42,022 bases of DNA from an uncultured bacterium (GCA_913050645.1 CAJXAG010000003.1:1-42022), one strand, 5' to 3'; shown: positions 7,522 through 14,725, counted from the first letter of the stretch. Made by a program: numbers and translations. Notes: generated from the letters alone by a model not told the origin.

Positions 7522-7532
7522 AGTGTTTTCAT
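7466..7532 (-). pseudogene. 5' fragment of a short membrane-protein gene
   Basis: Minus-strand ATG at 7532 followed by KTLHALSLGYAGAVVAVLMM, a typical single-helix start of the 60-80 residue inner-membrane proteins common in CPR genomes. After the MM the reading becomes RRPRQLS..., which is antisense to the GHKL fragment. The gene is therefore truncated at the same point as its opposing neighbour. No Shine-Dalgarno sequence is visible. Confidence 0.5.
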
Positions 7533-7578
7533 ATTTTTATGATTAGTTGTTAATTCTGCATAGAGTGTGCAAATTAAG

Positions 7579-7613
7579 TTGACACCTAATACCCCATTGA
7601 GGTATGGTACTAT
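7579..7613 (+). promoter_or_regulatory. Promoter of the MacA-MacB operon
   Basis: TTGACA at 7579-7584 followed by the extended -10 TGG-TACTAT (-10 at 7608-7613). An alternative -10, TATGGT, is at 7603-7608 with 18-base spacing. The ATG is at 7627, giving a very short 5' UTR without a ribosome binding site. Confidence 0.6.
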
Positions 7614-7626
7614 AAGTATAAAATAT

Positions 7627-9156
7627 ATGAAAAAAATATCTTTTTATCTCGTCGTCGTAGTTATTATAGGTATAGCCCTTATCTCTTTGTGGTCGTATCA
7701 AAAATATTTTAAGGGGGAAGAAGTAGAGCTTTTGTTGTTCAGTGTGGAGAGAGGAAGCATGCAAGAGATTGTAAAAGTAAGAGGCGAGGTGGTTTCTCAA
7801 ACAGACTTCGATTTAGGCTTTCCTTTTTCGGGGATAATAGAAAATATTTTTGTCCAAGAGGGACAAGAGGTCAAAAGTGGAGACCCGCTTATGAAACTGG
7901 AGATCACAGATTTTGAACTGGAGAGAGGAAAGTTGCAGGCACAATTGGATGGAGCTAAGGCTGACCTCGCACTGCAGGAGGCGGACTTAAAGAGAGCACA
8001 GATTGAGTCAACAAATACTCAAACGAACCTTGCTAAGGTGATTGAAGAGCAAGACACACTGGTAAAAAATGCGTTTCGTACGCTTCTTTCTAGCAACCTT
8101 GAAGCACTTCCAGTAGACAAAGGAAACGACGACATCGCACCTTTGGTGAGCGGAACCTATTCTTGCGATACGGAAGGCTCATACACGCTTTCTACGTATA
8201 GTTCTGCCGCTAACTCCGGGTACTCATACAGACTTTCTGGGCTTGAGACCGGTACCTACACCGCATACACGGAGTCCCCCGCTCCATTTGGCACATGCGG
8301 TCTATCGCTCCAATTTGTTGATGGTGAGGCATACAGGAACCGAGACTGGACTATTGCAATTCCAAACACAAGAAGTGCTGCATATATCGGAAATTTAAAT
8401 GCATACGAGGAAGCAATCAAGGTGCGCGACCTTGCTGTCGAGAAAGCGCGCGCTTTACTTGAAGAGAGACTCAAGAATGCTGGGCTTGAATCTGAACGTG
8501 ACGAAGCAGTGACTTCTATGGAACAAATGACAGCGCAAGATGCCCGAGTGGAGAAGGCAAAGGCCACCATACGAAACTATCAGGCGCAAATCGCGACTGT
8601 TCTAGAAAAAATTAAAAAATCTACGCTCTATGCACCCGCTGATGCGGCAGTTGCAAAACTCTGGTTTGAGAAGGGTGAGTTTTTCAGCCCTAACCAAATA
8701 GGTGTTTCACTGTCGACTTCTGGACACAAGATTCAAGCCGATATATCTGAGTTGGAAATAGGGAAAATAAATGAAGTTGATGGAAGCAAAGTACTCATAC
8801 AGCTTGATGCATTTCCGGACGTGAAATTTACCGGCAACATTGTTTCCATAGAACCAAGAGAAATAGTGAAAGAGGGAGACAAGTATTACCGAACTAATGT
8901 GTATGTAGAACCACACGGTTCAGAAATTCGTGCAGGAATGAATGCTGACTTAATGATACTCACCTCGTCTAAGGATGACGTATTAAAAATTCCTGAATTT
9001 GTAGTGTACAAAAAGGACGACAAAGAGTTCGTAACGGTACTGGTGGGAGACCTGCAAGAAGAGGTGGAGATTGAAACAGGCATTTCTGACGGTGAGTTTA
9101 TTGAAGTTGAAAGCGGGCTGCGTGAGGGTCAGACGGTGGTCTTTTCCGCTGATTAG
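7627..9156 (+). CDS. MacA/HlyD-type periplasmic adaptor of an ABC efflux pump
   Basis: 509 residues from the ATG at 7627; a longer frame from 7567 would place the start upstream of the promoter. Residues 3-22 form the membrane anchor. A lipoyl/barrel-sandwich half follows (FSGIIENIFVQEGQEVKSGD, about 70-100), then a coiled hairpin interrupted by a roughly 100-residue insert (GTYSCDTEGSYTLSTYSS ... FGTCGLSLQF, two Cys), the second coiled arm, the second lipoyl half (STLYAPADAAVAKLWFEKGE) and a beta-barrel/MP domain. Adaptors of this kind link an inner-membrane ABC permease to an export route. The Cys-containing insert may form a surface beta module. It is followed within 10 bases by its ATPase and permease genes. 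Confidence 0.88.
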   Translation: MKKISFYLVVVVIIGIALISLWSYQKYFKGEEVELLLFSVERGSMQEIVKVRGEVVSQTDFDLGFPFSGIIENIFVQEGQEVKSGDPLMKLEITDFELERGKLQAQLDGAKADLALQEADLKRAQIESTNTQTNLAKVIEEQDTLVKNAFRTLLSSNLEALPVDKGNDDIAPLVSGTYSCDTEGSYTLSTYSSAANSGYSYRLSGLETGTYTAYTESPAPFGTCGLSLQFVDGEAYRNRDWTIAIPNTRSAAYIGNLNAYEEAIKVRDLAVEKARALLEERLKNAGLESERDEAVTSMEQMTAQDARVEKAKATIRNYQAQIATVLEKIKKSTLYAPADAAVAKLWFEKGEFFSPNQIGVSLSTSGHKIQADISELEIGKINEVDGSKVLIQLDAFPDVKFTGNIVSIEPREIVKEGDKYYRTNVYVEPHGSEIRAGMNADLMILTSSKDDVLKIPEFVVYKKDDKEFVTVLVGDLQEEVEIETGISDGEFIEVESGLREGQTVVFSAD

Positions 9157-9166
9157 TCTTAATATC

Positions 9167-10027
9167 ATGGAACAAAAATACACAAACCAAAAAAATGATT
9201 CAGTTTGTGGAATGAATTTAGAAGGGCTGGATGATATTCCAGAGACCGTTCATAACGGTAACCAGTTTTTCTTTTGTGGAAATTTTTGTAAAAAACGATT
9301 TGAAAGTAACCCAGAAAAATTCCAAGGGACGCCGCTTATTGCCCTGAGGGAGGTGCGAAAGAGTTTTATAGTCGGCAATGTCGAGACCAAGGTGCTTAGA
9401 GGCCTTAATCTCAATATCTGGGAGGGTGATTTTGTAGCTATTGTCGGTTCAAGCGGCTCTGGCAAGAGTACGGCATTAAATATGATAGGGCTGCTTGATC
9501 GGCCTACGTCTGGTTCCATTTTACTGAACGGAGAGGATGTATCTGTGCTTGGGGACGATGTGCGAGCCGGATTTCGCTCACATACTTTTGGTTTTATTTT
9601 TCAACAGTACAACCTTATACCGTGGCTTACTGCGTATGAGAATGTAACGCTTCCTCTCATCTTTTCAAATAAAACAGCTGATTCAGGCACATTAGAGGCT
9701 CGTTTTCACGATTTTGGTCTTGCCGCACGCTTGGCACATAGACCTTTTGAACTTTCAGGAGGAGAACAGCAGCGCACAGCTCTTTTGCGGGCACTGGCTA
9801 ATGATCCTGAAATAATTTTGGGAGATGAACCAACTGGCAATCTTGATTCTGTAACCGGAAACAAAATTTTGGAAATATTGATAAATTTAAATAAAATCCA
9901 AAAGAAGACACTTATCATTGTCACGCACGATGATGATATTGCAGAAAAAGCGGATCAGGTTATTATTTTCAAAGATGGCCAGCTTGAACGTAACCACGAG
10001 GTGCAAAGAAAAATTTACACTGAATAA
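9167..10027 (+). CDS. MacB-type ABC ATPase with N-terminal YHS domain
   Basis: 286 residues from the ATG at 9167. Residues 10-52 form a YHS (TRASH-like) metal-binding domain: VCGMNLEG with C14, FFFCGNFCKKRF with C37 and C41, and NPEKF. The ABC domain begins at about 57. Walker A is GSSGSGKS (94-101), the Q-loop is FIFQQYNLIPWLT, the signature is LSGGEQQR, Walker B is IILGDEPTGNLD and the H-loop is IIVTHDD. The ABC part is of the LolD/MacB class that powers tripartite efflux or lipoprotein release. Fusing a YHS module suggests that a metal ion, possibly copper or silver, gates or is sensed by the pump. That substrate is inference. Confidence 0.88.
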   Translation: MEQKYTNQKNDSVCGMNLEGLDDIPETVHNGNQFFFCGNFCKKRFESNPEKFQGTPLIALREVRKSFIVGNVETKVLRGLNLNIWEGDFVAIVGSSGSGKSTALNMIGLLDRPTSGSILLNGEDVSVLGDDVRAGFRSHTFGFIFQQYNLIPWLTAYENVTLPLIFSNKTADSGTLEARFHDFGLAARLAHRPFELSGGEQQRTALLRALANDPEIILGDEPTGNLDSVTGNKILEILINLNKIQKKTLIIVTHDDDIAEKADQVIIFKDGQLERNHEVQRKIYTE

Positions 10028-10029
10028 AT

Positions 10030-11235
10030 ATGTTTAAAAATTTCATCATTTTGACGTTAAAGGGAATCAGGTACAGGCCGATTAGAGGGTGGCTGACGAT
10101 TTTGGGTATTGTAATCGGCATTATGCTGGTGGTCATCATTCTCGCTTTGGGTGGCGGGATTCAAAGTGCTGTAAGTAAAACCCTCCAGATGTTTGGCTCT
10201 GATCTCATTATGATATTGCCCGGCAAAGAGAGTAACCCGCTTGTAGGGTTCTTAGGAGCTCAGAAATTTAAAGAAAGAGATTTAATGGATTTAGAAAATA
10301 TTCCGGGTGTAAGATTCGTCCTGCCGATGGAGATAGCAACGATAAACCTTGAATATAAAGGGGAGAAAAAATCTTCAATGGTCCACGCCTCGCCGTGGCG
10401 CGGTTTGAAGGAAACCTACGAAGAATCACAAGGCCTCAACCTGGAAAAAGGCAGATGGCCAACTGACGAAAGAGCAAGCGAAGTTGTTTTGGGCTATAAA
10501 GCGGTTAACAATCTTTTTAAAAACAAGATACAACTCGGAGATGAAATTATCATCAAATCAAAAAGAATGAAGGTCGTCGGCATTGTCTCTGAAGTAGGAG
10601 AACAGATGTCTGACAATATCATTTTTATATCGTTAGATATTTTCCGCGATATGACCGGTTCAAGAGGAACCGCCGGCTCGGCTTTTGTGAAGGCCGCGCC
10701 GGATGCGAATATTAACCTTGTTGCCAAACAAATAAAATTTCAACTCTCTAAGCAAGAGGTAGTACGCGATTTCTCCGTTTTAACACCAGAAAAATCCGAT
10801 CGATTGATCGGCAACGTACTTTCGATTATTGAGCTTGTCCTGCTGGTGGTTGCCTTAATCTCACTGATTGTTGGTGCAGTAGGAATTATGAACACAATGT
10901 ATACGTCTGTCTTGGAACGAACAAAGCAGATTGGCGTCATGAAAGCCATCGGTGCTTCAAGTGATGCTATTCTGTCACTATTTCTTATAGAATCAGGAAT
11001 GATAGGTCTCGTCGGGGGAATGCTAGGAATTATTTTCGGAATATTTTCCGCGTATCTCATCAGTTTAGCAGCTGCTGGCCTTGGTATTAGAGGGCTATTC
11101 TCTTTTGCTTCGTTGGATTTTCTCGGCTTCTTAGTGGTTTTGTTCCTCACCTTCATTATTGGGATAATAGCTGGAGCATTGCCGGCAAGACAGGCATCCA
11201 AAATGGAGCCAGCAGACGCACTGCGGTACGAGTGA
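10030..11235 (+). CDS. MacB/FtsX-family ABC permease
   Basis: 401 residues with the standard MacB_PCD plus FtsX layout. The first transmembrane helix is at about 20-42 (WLTILGIVIGIMLVVIILAL), a periplasmic domain covers about 45-265, and three further helices (VLLVVALISLIVGAVGIMN; LFLIESGMIGLVGGMLGII; FLGFLVVLFLTFIIGIIAG) precede the conserved end LPARQASKMEPADALRYE. It starts two bases after the stop of the ATPase gene. With the adaptor and ATPase it forms a complete MacAB-like pump; no outer-membrane channel gene is adjacent, consistent with a monoderm-like CPR envelope. Confidence 0.92.
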   Translation: MFKNFIILTLKGIRYRPIRGWLTILGIVIGIMLVVIILALGGGIQSAVSKTLQMFGSDLIMILPGKESNPLVGFLGAQKFKERDLMDLENIPGVRFVLPMEIATINLEYKGEKKSSMVHASPWRGLKETYEESQGLNLEKGRWPTDERASEVVLGYKAVNNLFKNKIQLGDEIIIKSKRMKVVGIVSEVGEQMSDNIIFISLDIFRDMTGSRGTAGSAFVKAAPDANINLVAKQIKFQLSKQEVVRDFSVLTPEKSDRLIGNVLSIIELVLLVVALISLIVGAVGIMNTMYTSVLERTKQIGVMKAIGASSDAILSLFLIESGMIGLVGGMLGIIFGIFSAYLISLAAAGLGIRGLFSFASLDFLGFLVVLFLTFIIGIIAGALPARQASKMEPADALRYE

Positions 11236-11307
11236 CATGTTTAACCTCACAATTACATAGAGAAGCTAATAGGGGTGTTTCAGTAACATCGCGTACATGT
11301 GTCAACT

Positions 11308-11326
11308 TGTTATAATGAATTGAATG
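11308..11326 (+). promoter_or_regulatory. Extended -10 promoter next to a 7-codon ORF
   Basis: TGT-TATAAT (TATAAT at 11311-11316), then seven bases, then an ATG at 11324 that opens only MSLRAFI before TGA. It matches the leaderless start pattern seen elsewhere in this window, but it leads into decayed sequence. Confidence 0.4.
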
Positions 11327-11378
11327 TCACTACGCGCTTTTATTTGATGATATATTCTATTTTGAGAGTTTTAAAATC

Positions 11379-11641
11379 ATGACCACTGCACTTCTTACAA
11401 GTATTATTATTGCTGGCATACTTGGCGTAATCCATTTCTGGAACGAGAAATTCGTATTGGCCGGTAGTAAACGCCAGTTGGCAGTTTCATTTGTCGCGGG
11501 TACCTTCCATTACCAATAGAAAAAAACCCGAAAGATGCAGATCAAATTAAGAAACAGTTGGGTAATGTCTTTAAGCAAAAGTGGGAAAGTCAAAAAGGAA
11601 TGGAGGCTATAACAAAACAATACGGAAGATTTACTACTTAA
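11379..11641 (+). pseudogene. Degenerate membrane-protein gene
   Basis: From the ATG at 11379, 46 codons encode a hydrophobic start (LLTSIIIAGILGVIHFWNEK, then LAVSFVAG) ending at TAG 11517-11519. A second open frame in another register then reads LPIEKNPKDADQIKKQLGNV and continues to TAA at 11639-11641 (ending AITKQYGRFTT). Both halves look coding, but no single frame spans them. The simplest reading is one or two gene remnants joined by a frameshift or deletion near 11500. No family is recognised. Confidence 0.45.
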
Positions 11642-11671
11642 TTTGATTAACTCTGAAGAGTCTAGCATTGC

Positions 11672-11708
11672 AACAATAAAACCACCCATATAGGGTGGTT
11701 TTATTGTT
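11672..11708. terminator. Bidirectional terminator
   Basis: AACAATAAAACCACCC (11672-11687) and its perfect complement at 11693-11708 enclose a five-base loop, with A/T-rich flanks on both sides. It lies between the decayed gene and the tRNA-Arg on the opposite strand. Confidence 0.75.
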
Positions 11709-11775
11709 TAGCACTGTTCGTGAGTCTCTTCTGAGCTAATCGAGCATTTTAGCCCTCTCAGTAGGTCTCGCTACG

Positions 11776-11850
11776 TGGTGCCCCTACTAGGAATCGAACC
11801 CAGATCAAGAGCTTAGAAGTCTCCTGTTTTATCCATTAAACTATAGGGGC
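11776..11850 (-). tRNA. tRNA-Arg (TCT)
   Basis: On the minus strand the 7-bp acceptor stem GCCCCTA/TAGGGGC, a D-arm, an anticodon loop with TCT (CTTCTAA) and the T-arm GGGTTCGATTCCT can be folded. The 3' CCA is encoded (11776-11778), unlike the other two tRNAs here. The closing pair of the anticodon stem is an A-G mismatch. Confidence 0.88.
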
Positions 11851-11981
11851 AGTTACTACTGCATCGTGCAGTGGCAATACAATACCAGAAGTTTTCTAAT
11901 ATATAAACAAAAGAAAAGAGCGGCCCAGACATTCCAATGAAATGATGATGCGAACGTGGGCGCGCTCTACGTTGTGCCGCT

Positions 11982-12113
11982 TCAGTGAAGCGGGTATTCT
12001 TTTGCAGCTTTTTCAAACTCAGACCCCCCTTCAGTGAGCGTTCCTTGATGGATAGCTTTCCAGAGGTTGGGGTGGTGAAATTTGAGCAGCTCGTGTTTGC
12101 TTAGGGCATGCAT
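11982..12113 (-). CDS. 43-residue protein with a strong ribosome binding site
   Basis: A textbook AAAGGAGG sits eight bases before the ATG at 12113. The peptide includes HELLKFHHPNLWKAIHQG and GGSEFEKAAKEYP, and is soluble and His-rich. No family is recognised. It ends at TGA 11982-11984 inside the palindrome CCGCTTC-AGT-GAAGCGG. The +1 frame stays open past the stop (TEAAQRRARPRSHHHF ...) toward the tRNA. Either the gene is complete at 43 residues or the true product is longer through a frameshift. No downstream partner gene lies on this strand apart from the tRNA. Confidence 0.65.
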   Translation of the reverse strand: MHALSKHELLKFHHPNLWKAIHQGTLTEGGSEFEKAAKEYPLH

Positions 12114-12255
12114 ATCGATTCCTCCTTTGTGCAGTGACCTAATCTCACTATACCTCTATACAAGGATTAAAAATGTGGTGTGGTGTGGATAAGTGTCATG
12201 AAGCATGGTTCTATAGGTACAATAAAAAGAAGGTTATAAGATAATTTCAATTCAT

Positions 12256-12495
12256 ATGGAATTAGTATACTTTGTGCTCGTAGGTGCTATTGCAGGTTTT
12301 CTTGCAAGTAAAATGATGAAAATGGAGTCAAATCTCGTGATGGCCATTGTGGTCGGTATCGTTGGTGGCTTCGTAGGAGGCTGGGGCTTGGGACAGCTTG
12401 GGCTTATGCTTCCGTGGGGTATGGTTGGAGAAATTATTACTGCTGCGTTAGGTGCGGTGGTACTTCTGTATCTTTATAAACTGGTGGCAAAATAG
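12256..12495 (+). CDS. GlsB/YeaQ/YmgE-family membrane protein
   Basis: 79 residues, almost entirely three membrane helices with the Gly-rich pattern of the transglycosylase-associated/GlsB family: LVGAIAGFLASKMMK, then VVGIVGGFVGGWGLG, then EIITAALGAVVLLYLYKL. The family consists of small stress-associated inner-membrane proteins of unknown biochemical role. Length and motif order fit the family. A candidate TACAAT box lies about 35 bases upstream, and a strong terminator follows directly, so it is monocistronic. Confidence 0.88.
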   Translation: MELVYFVLVGAIAGFLASKMMKMESNLVMAIVVGIVGGFVGGWGLGQLGLMLPWGMVGEIITAALGAVVLLYLYKLVAK

Positions 12496-12502
12496 CTATT
12501 GT

Positions 12503-12546
12503 ACCAAATAAAAAACGCAGCTGTGTCGCTGCGTTTTTTATTTGGT
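12503..12546. terminator. Terminator after the GlsB-like gene
   Basis: 19-bp perfect arms (12503-12521 and 12528-12546) around TGTGTC, with a run of six T in the descending arm. The A-run on the other arm makes it potentially bidirectional. Confidence 0.88.
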
Positions 12547-12625
12547 GTAGTAGATTTGTCTTTTGATCACTAGTAAAGCGTAAAGATTCGTGTACAGTAA
12601 TATATAGATTAAACAGGAGGTAATC

Positions 12626-12904
12626 ATGTTTTCAAAATTGTTCCCCTGGGCGTTCTTCTTTAACTGGATGCCCTATCCTCGCCGATTTTGGGTTCTCGGG
12701 CCGTTTACACAACTGTTTTATGTTCCGTTGTATCGTACATATGAGGCAGCAGTAGTTTCCTACTATAAGAAACAACTACGTGAACTCGATTTCTGGTATG
12801 CGATGTCCGAGGCAAGTAAAGAACTTATCCGTCGCCGTGAGCTTGCACGTGAGCAGGGTATTGGCCCCGCGGATCCCGAGTATCCTAATCTGCATGATGT
12901 TTAG
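12626..12904 (+). CDS. Hypothetical 92-residue protein
   Basis: It has an excellent ribosome binding site (AGGAGG, then TAATC before the ATG). The N-terminus is strongly aromatic and amphipathic (FPWAFFFNWMPYPRRFW, then LFYVPLYRTYEAAVVSYY) and could associate with the membrane. The C-terminal half is a charged helix (KQLRELDFWYAMSEASKELI) ending in ADPEYPNLHDV. No family is recognised. It is monocistronic, with a terminator 30 bases later. Confidence 0.75.
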   Translation: MFSKLFPWAFFFNWMPYPRRFWVLGPFTQLFYVPLYRTYEAAVVSYYKKQLRELDFWYAMSEASKELIRRRELAREQGIGPADPEYPNLHDV

Positions 12905-12932
12905 AAGACCAACTTTAAGCATCTATAAAAAG

Positions 12933-12958
12933 AAAACCCGCCAAATCTGGCGGGTTTT
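12933..12958. terminator. Bidirectional terminator between convergent genes
   Basis: AAAACCCGCCA (12933-12943), loop AATC, TGGCGGGTTTT (12948-12958). It serves the plus-strand hypothetical gene and the minus-strand MOSC gene. Confidence 0.88.
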
Positions 12959-12968
12959 GTTTAGGTGC

Positions 12969-13622
12969 TTAACCAACAACCCTAAAGGCAATAATGTTCC
13001 ATCCGCTTTTCGGATCATCTGGTGGTCGATGACGCCAGCAAACCTGTGGCCATTGTTTGGCACGTACGGGGGCTCTAGGAATGCCACTTTGTACCTCCAC
13101 TGCGACTATTGCGTCTGGGGCAACCGGCCGGTCCCCACCTGTCCAAGGGATCATTCCATCTTTTCGAGGTTTCAGTTTTGTCACTGCGTCACCAGTTTTG
13201 ATGATGCCGCTGCTAACTACGTCGGCAATCAAACCACCGCGATCGAAGAACACTTTACGAAAACTGTCGGTGATACCTGCAAGCTTGCTGGGTCGTTGGC
13301 AGGGGTCACAATACCGTACCCCTTGAAACGTTACTGCTCCGACGGTGAACATTTGACCGATAAGATCCATCAGCTCAATATCATGAGTGATGAAGTTTCG
13401 TCGTGCATCGGCGTATTTGAATTCGGTCCTTTCAAAAAAGATACCGTTGATCAACGTTACTTGTCGATGGCCTGGCTTGCCTTTGTTCCAGCTACCAGCA
13501 CCTCCATGGTACCGGTCTCCGACCAGGCCCATGCCTGCTTCAGCATAAACTTCATCGATGGTCTTGAGCTCCTCGCCAGCTTCTGGTGCAATACAAATTG
13601 CGGTGACTGTGCCGTTTGGCAT
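12969..13622 (-). CDS. MOSC domain protein
   Basis: 217 residues from the ATG at 13622 (MPNGTVTAICIAPEAG). The upstream in-frame extension to 13685 lacks a ribosome binding site. Family landmarks are GLVGDRYHGGAG (about 33-44), RQVTLI, the RRNFITHDIELMDLIGQMF block (usually R-N-(I/V)-x-(T/V)-x-G-x-x-L in MOSC proteins) and VRYCDPCQRPSKL with the conserved Cys that in MOSC enzymes carries sulfur or molybdenum cofactor. MOSC proteins bind Mo-cofactor or deliver sulfur to substrates; the partner here is not evident. A GAAAGGAAAC stretch precedes the start. Confidence 0.85.
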   Translation of the reverse strand: MPNGTVTAICIAPEAGEELKTIDEVYAEAGMGLVGDRYHGGAGSWNKGKPGHRQVTLINGIFFERTEFKYADARRNFITHDIELMDLIGQMFTVGAVTFQGVRYCDPCQRPSKLAGITDSFRKVFFDRGGLIADVVSSGIIKTGDAVTKLKPRKDGMIPWTGGDRPVAPDAIVAVEVQSGIPRAPVRAKQWPQVCWRHRPPDDPKSGWNIIAFRVVG

Positions 13623-13727
13623 GATGTTTCCTTTCAAGCGGGTTGATTTCTGCTTGTACTGTACTGGAATATCTAAAAGAGGCAAGGGGTTGGGGTGATG
13701 TGAACACTTTTTATATTGAAAGAAAGA

Positions 13728-13751
13728 GCCTACCCACGGTTGTGGATAGGC
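13728..13751 (-). terminator. Terminator of the DUF5680-like gene
   Basis: GCCTACCCAC/GTGGATAGGC stem with one mismatch and a four-base loop. On the minus strand it is followed by TCTTTCTTTC. Confidence 0.6.
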
Positions 13752-13759
13752 CGGAGGGG

Positions 13760-14284
13760 CTATCTGTCAGGATCGTTCATAACAAACCCACCTCTGTAGT
13801 AATGGTGGCCTATGGCATGATCACCCCCATTTGGGTAAATTTCGTAGACTGTTTCTTTCCCGCAGAAGTCTGCAAAATTATTTTTCTCAACGCGATTTTC
13901 GTAGGAAAATACACCTTCTTTGTATGCGGCTGGTCCTCGACCTCCTAACCATATGCCCTGGGTATAATTTCTCTCAAGCATCTTGCGTAGGAAAGGAATT
14001 ACTCGATTTGGGTACTGACCACCATATTGCATCTCCCAAATCAGATGCCCTCGGTAGTAAATAGAAGTGACTCCGTTACTACCTTCACCGAGATCAGTAG
14101 TTCTCCATTCGTCGATTCCATACCAACCTGAGAGACCTTCCCAGGTGTTACGTTTGGTTCCTGGGTCACCAGGGAATCGTTCTACTTTCTTCGGTTCGAC
14201 ATCGACTGCATAACCAGCCATTAACAGTGCAAAAAAGGCTTGCTGGCATCTTACACGAGGTAGTGGTATTTCCAATTTGGTCAT
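13760..14284 (-). CDS. DUF5680-like protein
   Basis: 174 residues with the sequence logic of DUF5680 proteins: an N-terminal helix (QQAFFALLMAGYAVD), then TSIYYRGHLIWEMQYGGQYP, AIPFLRKMLERNY in the style of the family (here VIPFLRKML), WLGGRGPAAYKEGVFSYEN and NFADFCGKETVYE. The family is associated with small stand-alone proteins or HTH fusions and has no established activity. A good ribosome binding site (GGAGG, then AATGTA before the ATG) fixes the start. It is monocistronic with its own terminator. Confidence 0.72.
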   Translation of the reverse strand: MTKLEIPLPRVRCQQAFFALLMAGYAVDVEPKKVERFPGDPGTKRNTWEGLSGWYGIDEWRTTDLGEGSNGVTSIYYRGHLIWEMQYGGQYPNRVIPFLRKMLERNYTQGIWLGGRGPAAYKEGVFSYENRVEKNNFADFCGKETVYEIYPNGGDHAIGHHYYRGGFVMNDPDR

Positions 14285-14515
14285 TACATTCCTCCAAGTG
14301 TTTAGCTATCTGTAACTAAATTACCTGAAAGTTCGATAATAGCAAGTTTTTGAGAGACGTGGCAAAAGTTATTGAGTTTCTTTGTGGTCACGAGTTATTG
14401 AGAGACTTGGTCCCTACAGGACCTGTACACCTTTTGGGTATTTCTGTTCGTCCCTCCAGAAATTCCACAAAAGCTTTTCAAGTCTCCCGTAACAGTGTCT
14501 ACACACTGTTACTTC
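14285..14515. other. Spacer with a perfect hairpin, no gene
   Basis: A 10-bp perfect stem-loop (GTAACAGTGT, CTAC, ACACTGTTAC at 14489-14512) follows the tRNA-Val terminator on the minus strand. The words CAAGTCTCTCA and CAAGTCTCCC resemble the T-arm of the neighbouring tRNA and may be debris of tRNA duplication. Open frames here run through the tRNA and are not credible. Confidence 0.4.
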
Positions 14516-14567
14516 ATCGCGCACAAATGAAAAACACCCCGGAGGATGTTTTTGATTTGTGCGCGAT
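14516..14567 (-). terminator. Terminator hairpin that includes the tRNA-Val 3' end
   Basis: ATCGCGCACAAAT (14516-14528 on the plus strand) is the perfect inverse of 14555-14567, which is the 3' acceptor strand of tRNA-Val plus six bases. Inside it AAAAACA/TGTTTTT and a GC core form a standard terminator. The primary transcript can therefore fold its acceptor strand into the terminator stem. Confidence 0.65.
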
Positions 14568-14632
14568 GAGAGACTTGAACTCCCGGCCTTCTCCGTGTAA
14601 AGGAGCTGCTCTACCAACTGAGCTAATCGCGC
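14560..14632 (-). tRNA. tRNA-Val (TAC)
   Basis: Minus strand: acceptor GCGCGAT/ATCGCGC, D-arm TAGCTCAGTTGGTAGAGC, anticodon loop TTTACAC with TAC, T-arm GGGAGTTCAAGTCTCTC, discriminator A. CCA is not encoded. Confidence 0.92.
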
Positions 14633-14709
14633 ATGTATTAATTTGTGCGTGGCAGTATAACGTGTTTATGGAAACTTGTCTACACATGAACAGCGAATAT
14701 ATACGTTTA

Positions 14710-14725
14710 TGATATACTTTCTATA
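14710..14725 (+). promoter_or_regulatory. Extended -10 for a leaderless transcript
   Basis: TGA-TATACT (TATACT at 14713-14718), then exactly six bases before the ATG at 14725, so the A of ATG would be the transcription start. No consensus -35 at the usual distance and no ribosome binding site. Confidence 0.6.

Noticed and set aside
12780-13646. 288-codon plus-strand frame antisense to the MOSC gene
   Set aside because: It is the antisense shadow of a well-conserved minus-strand gene, has no ribosome binding site of its own and shows odd Cys/His-rich composition.
14350-14712. 120-codon plus-strand frame over tRNA-Val
   Set aside because: It reads straight through the antisense of a tRNA gene and its terminator, a common artefact.
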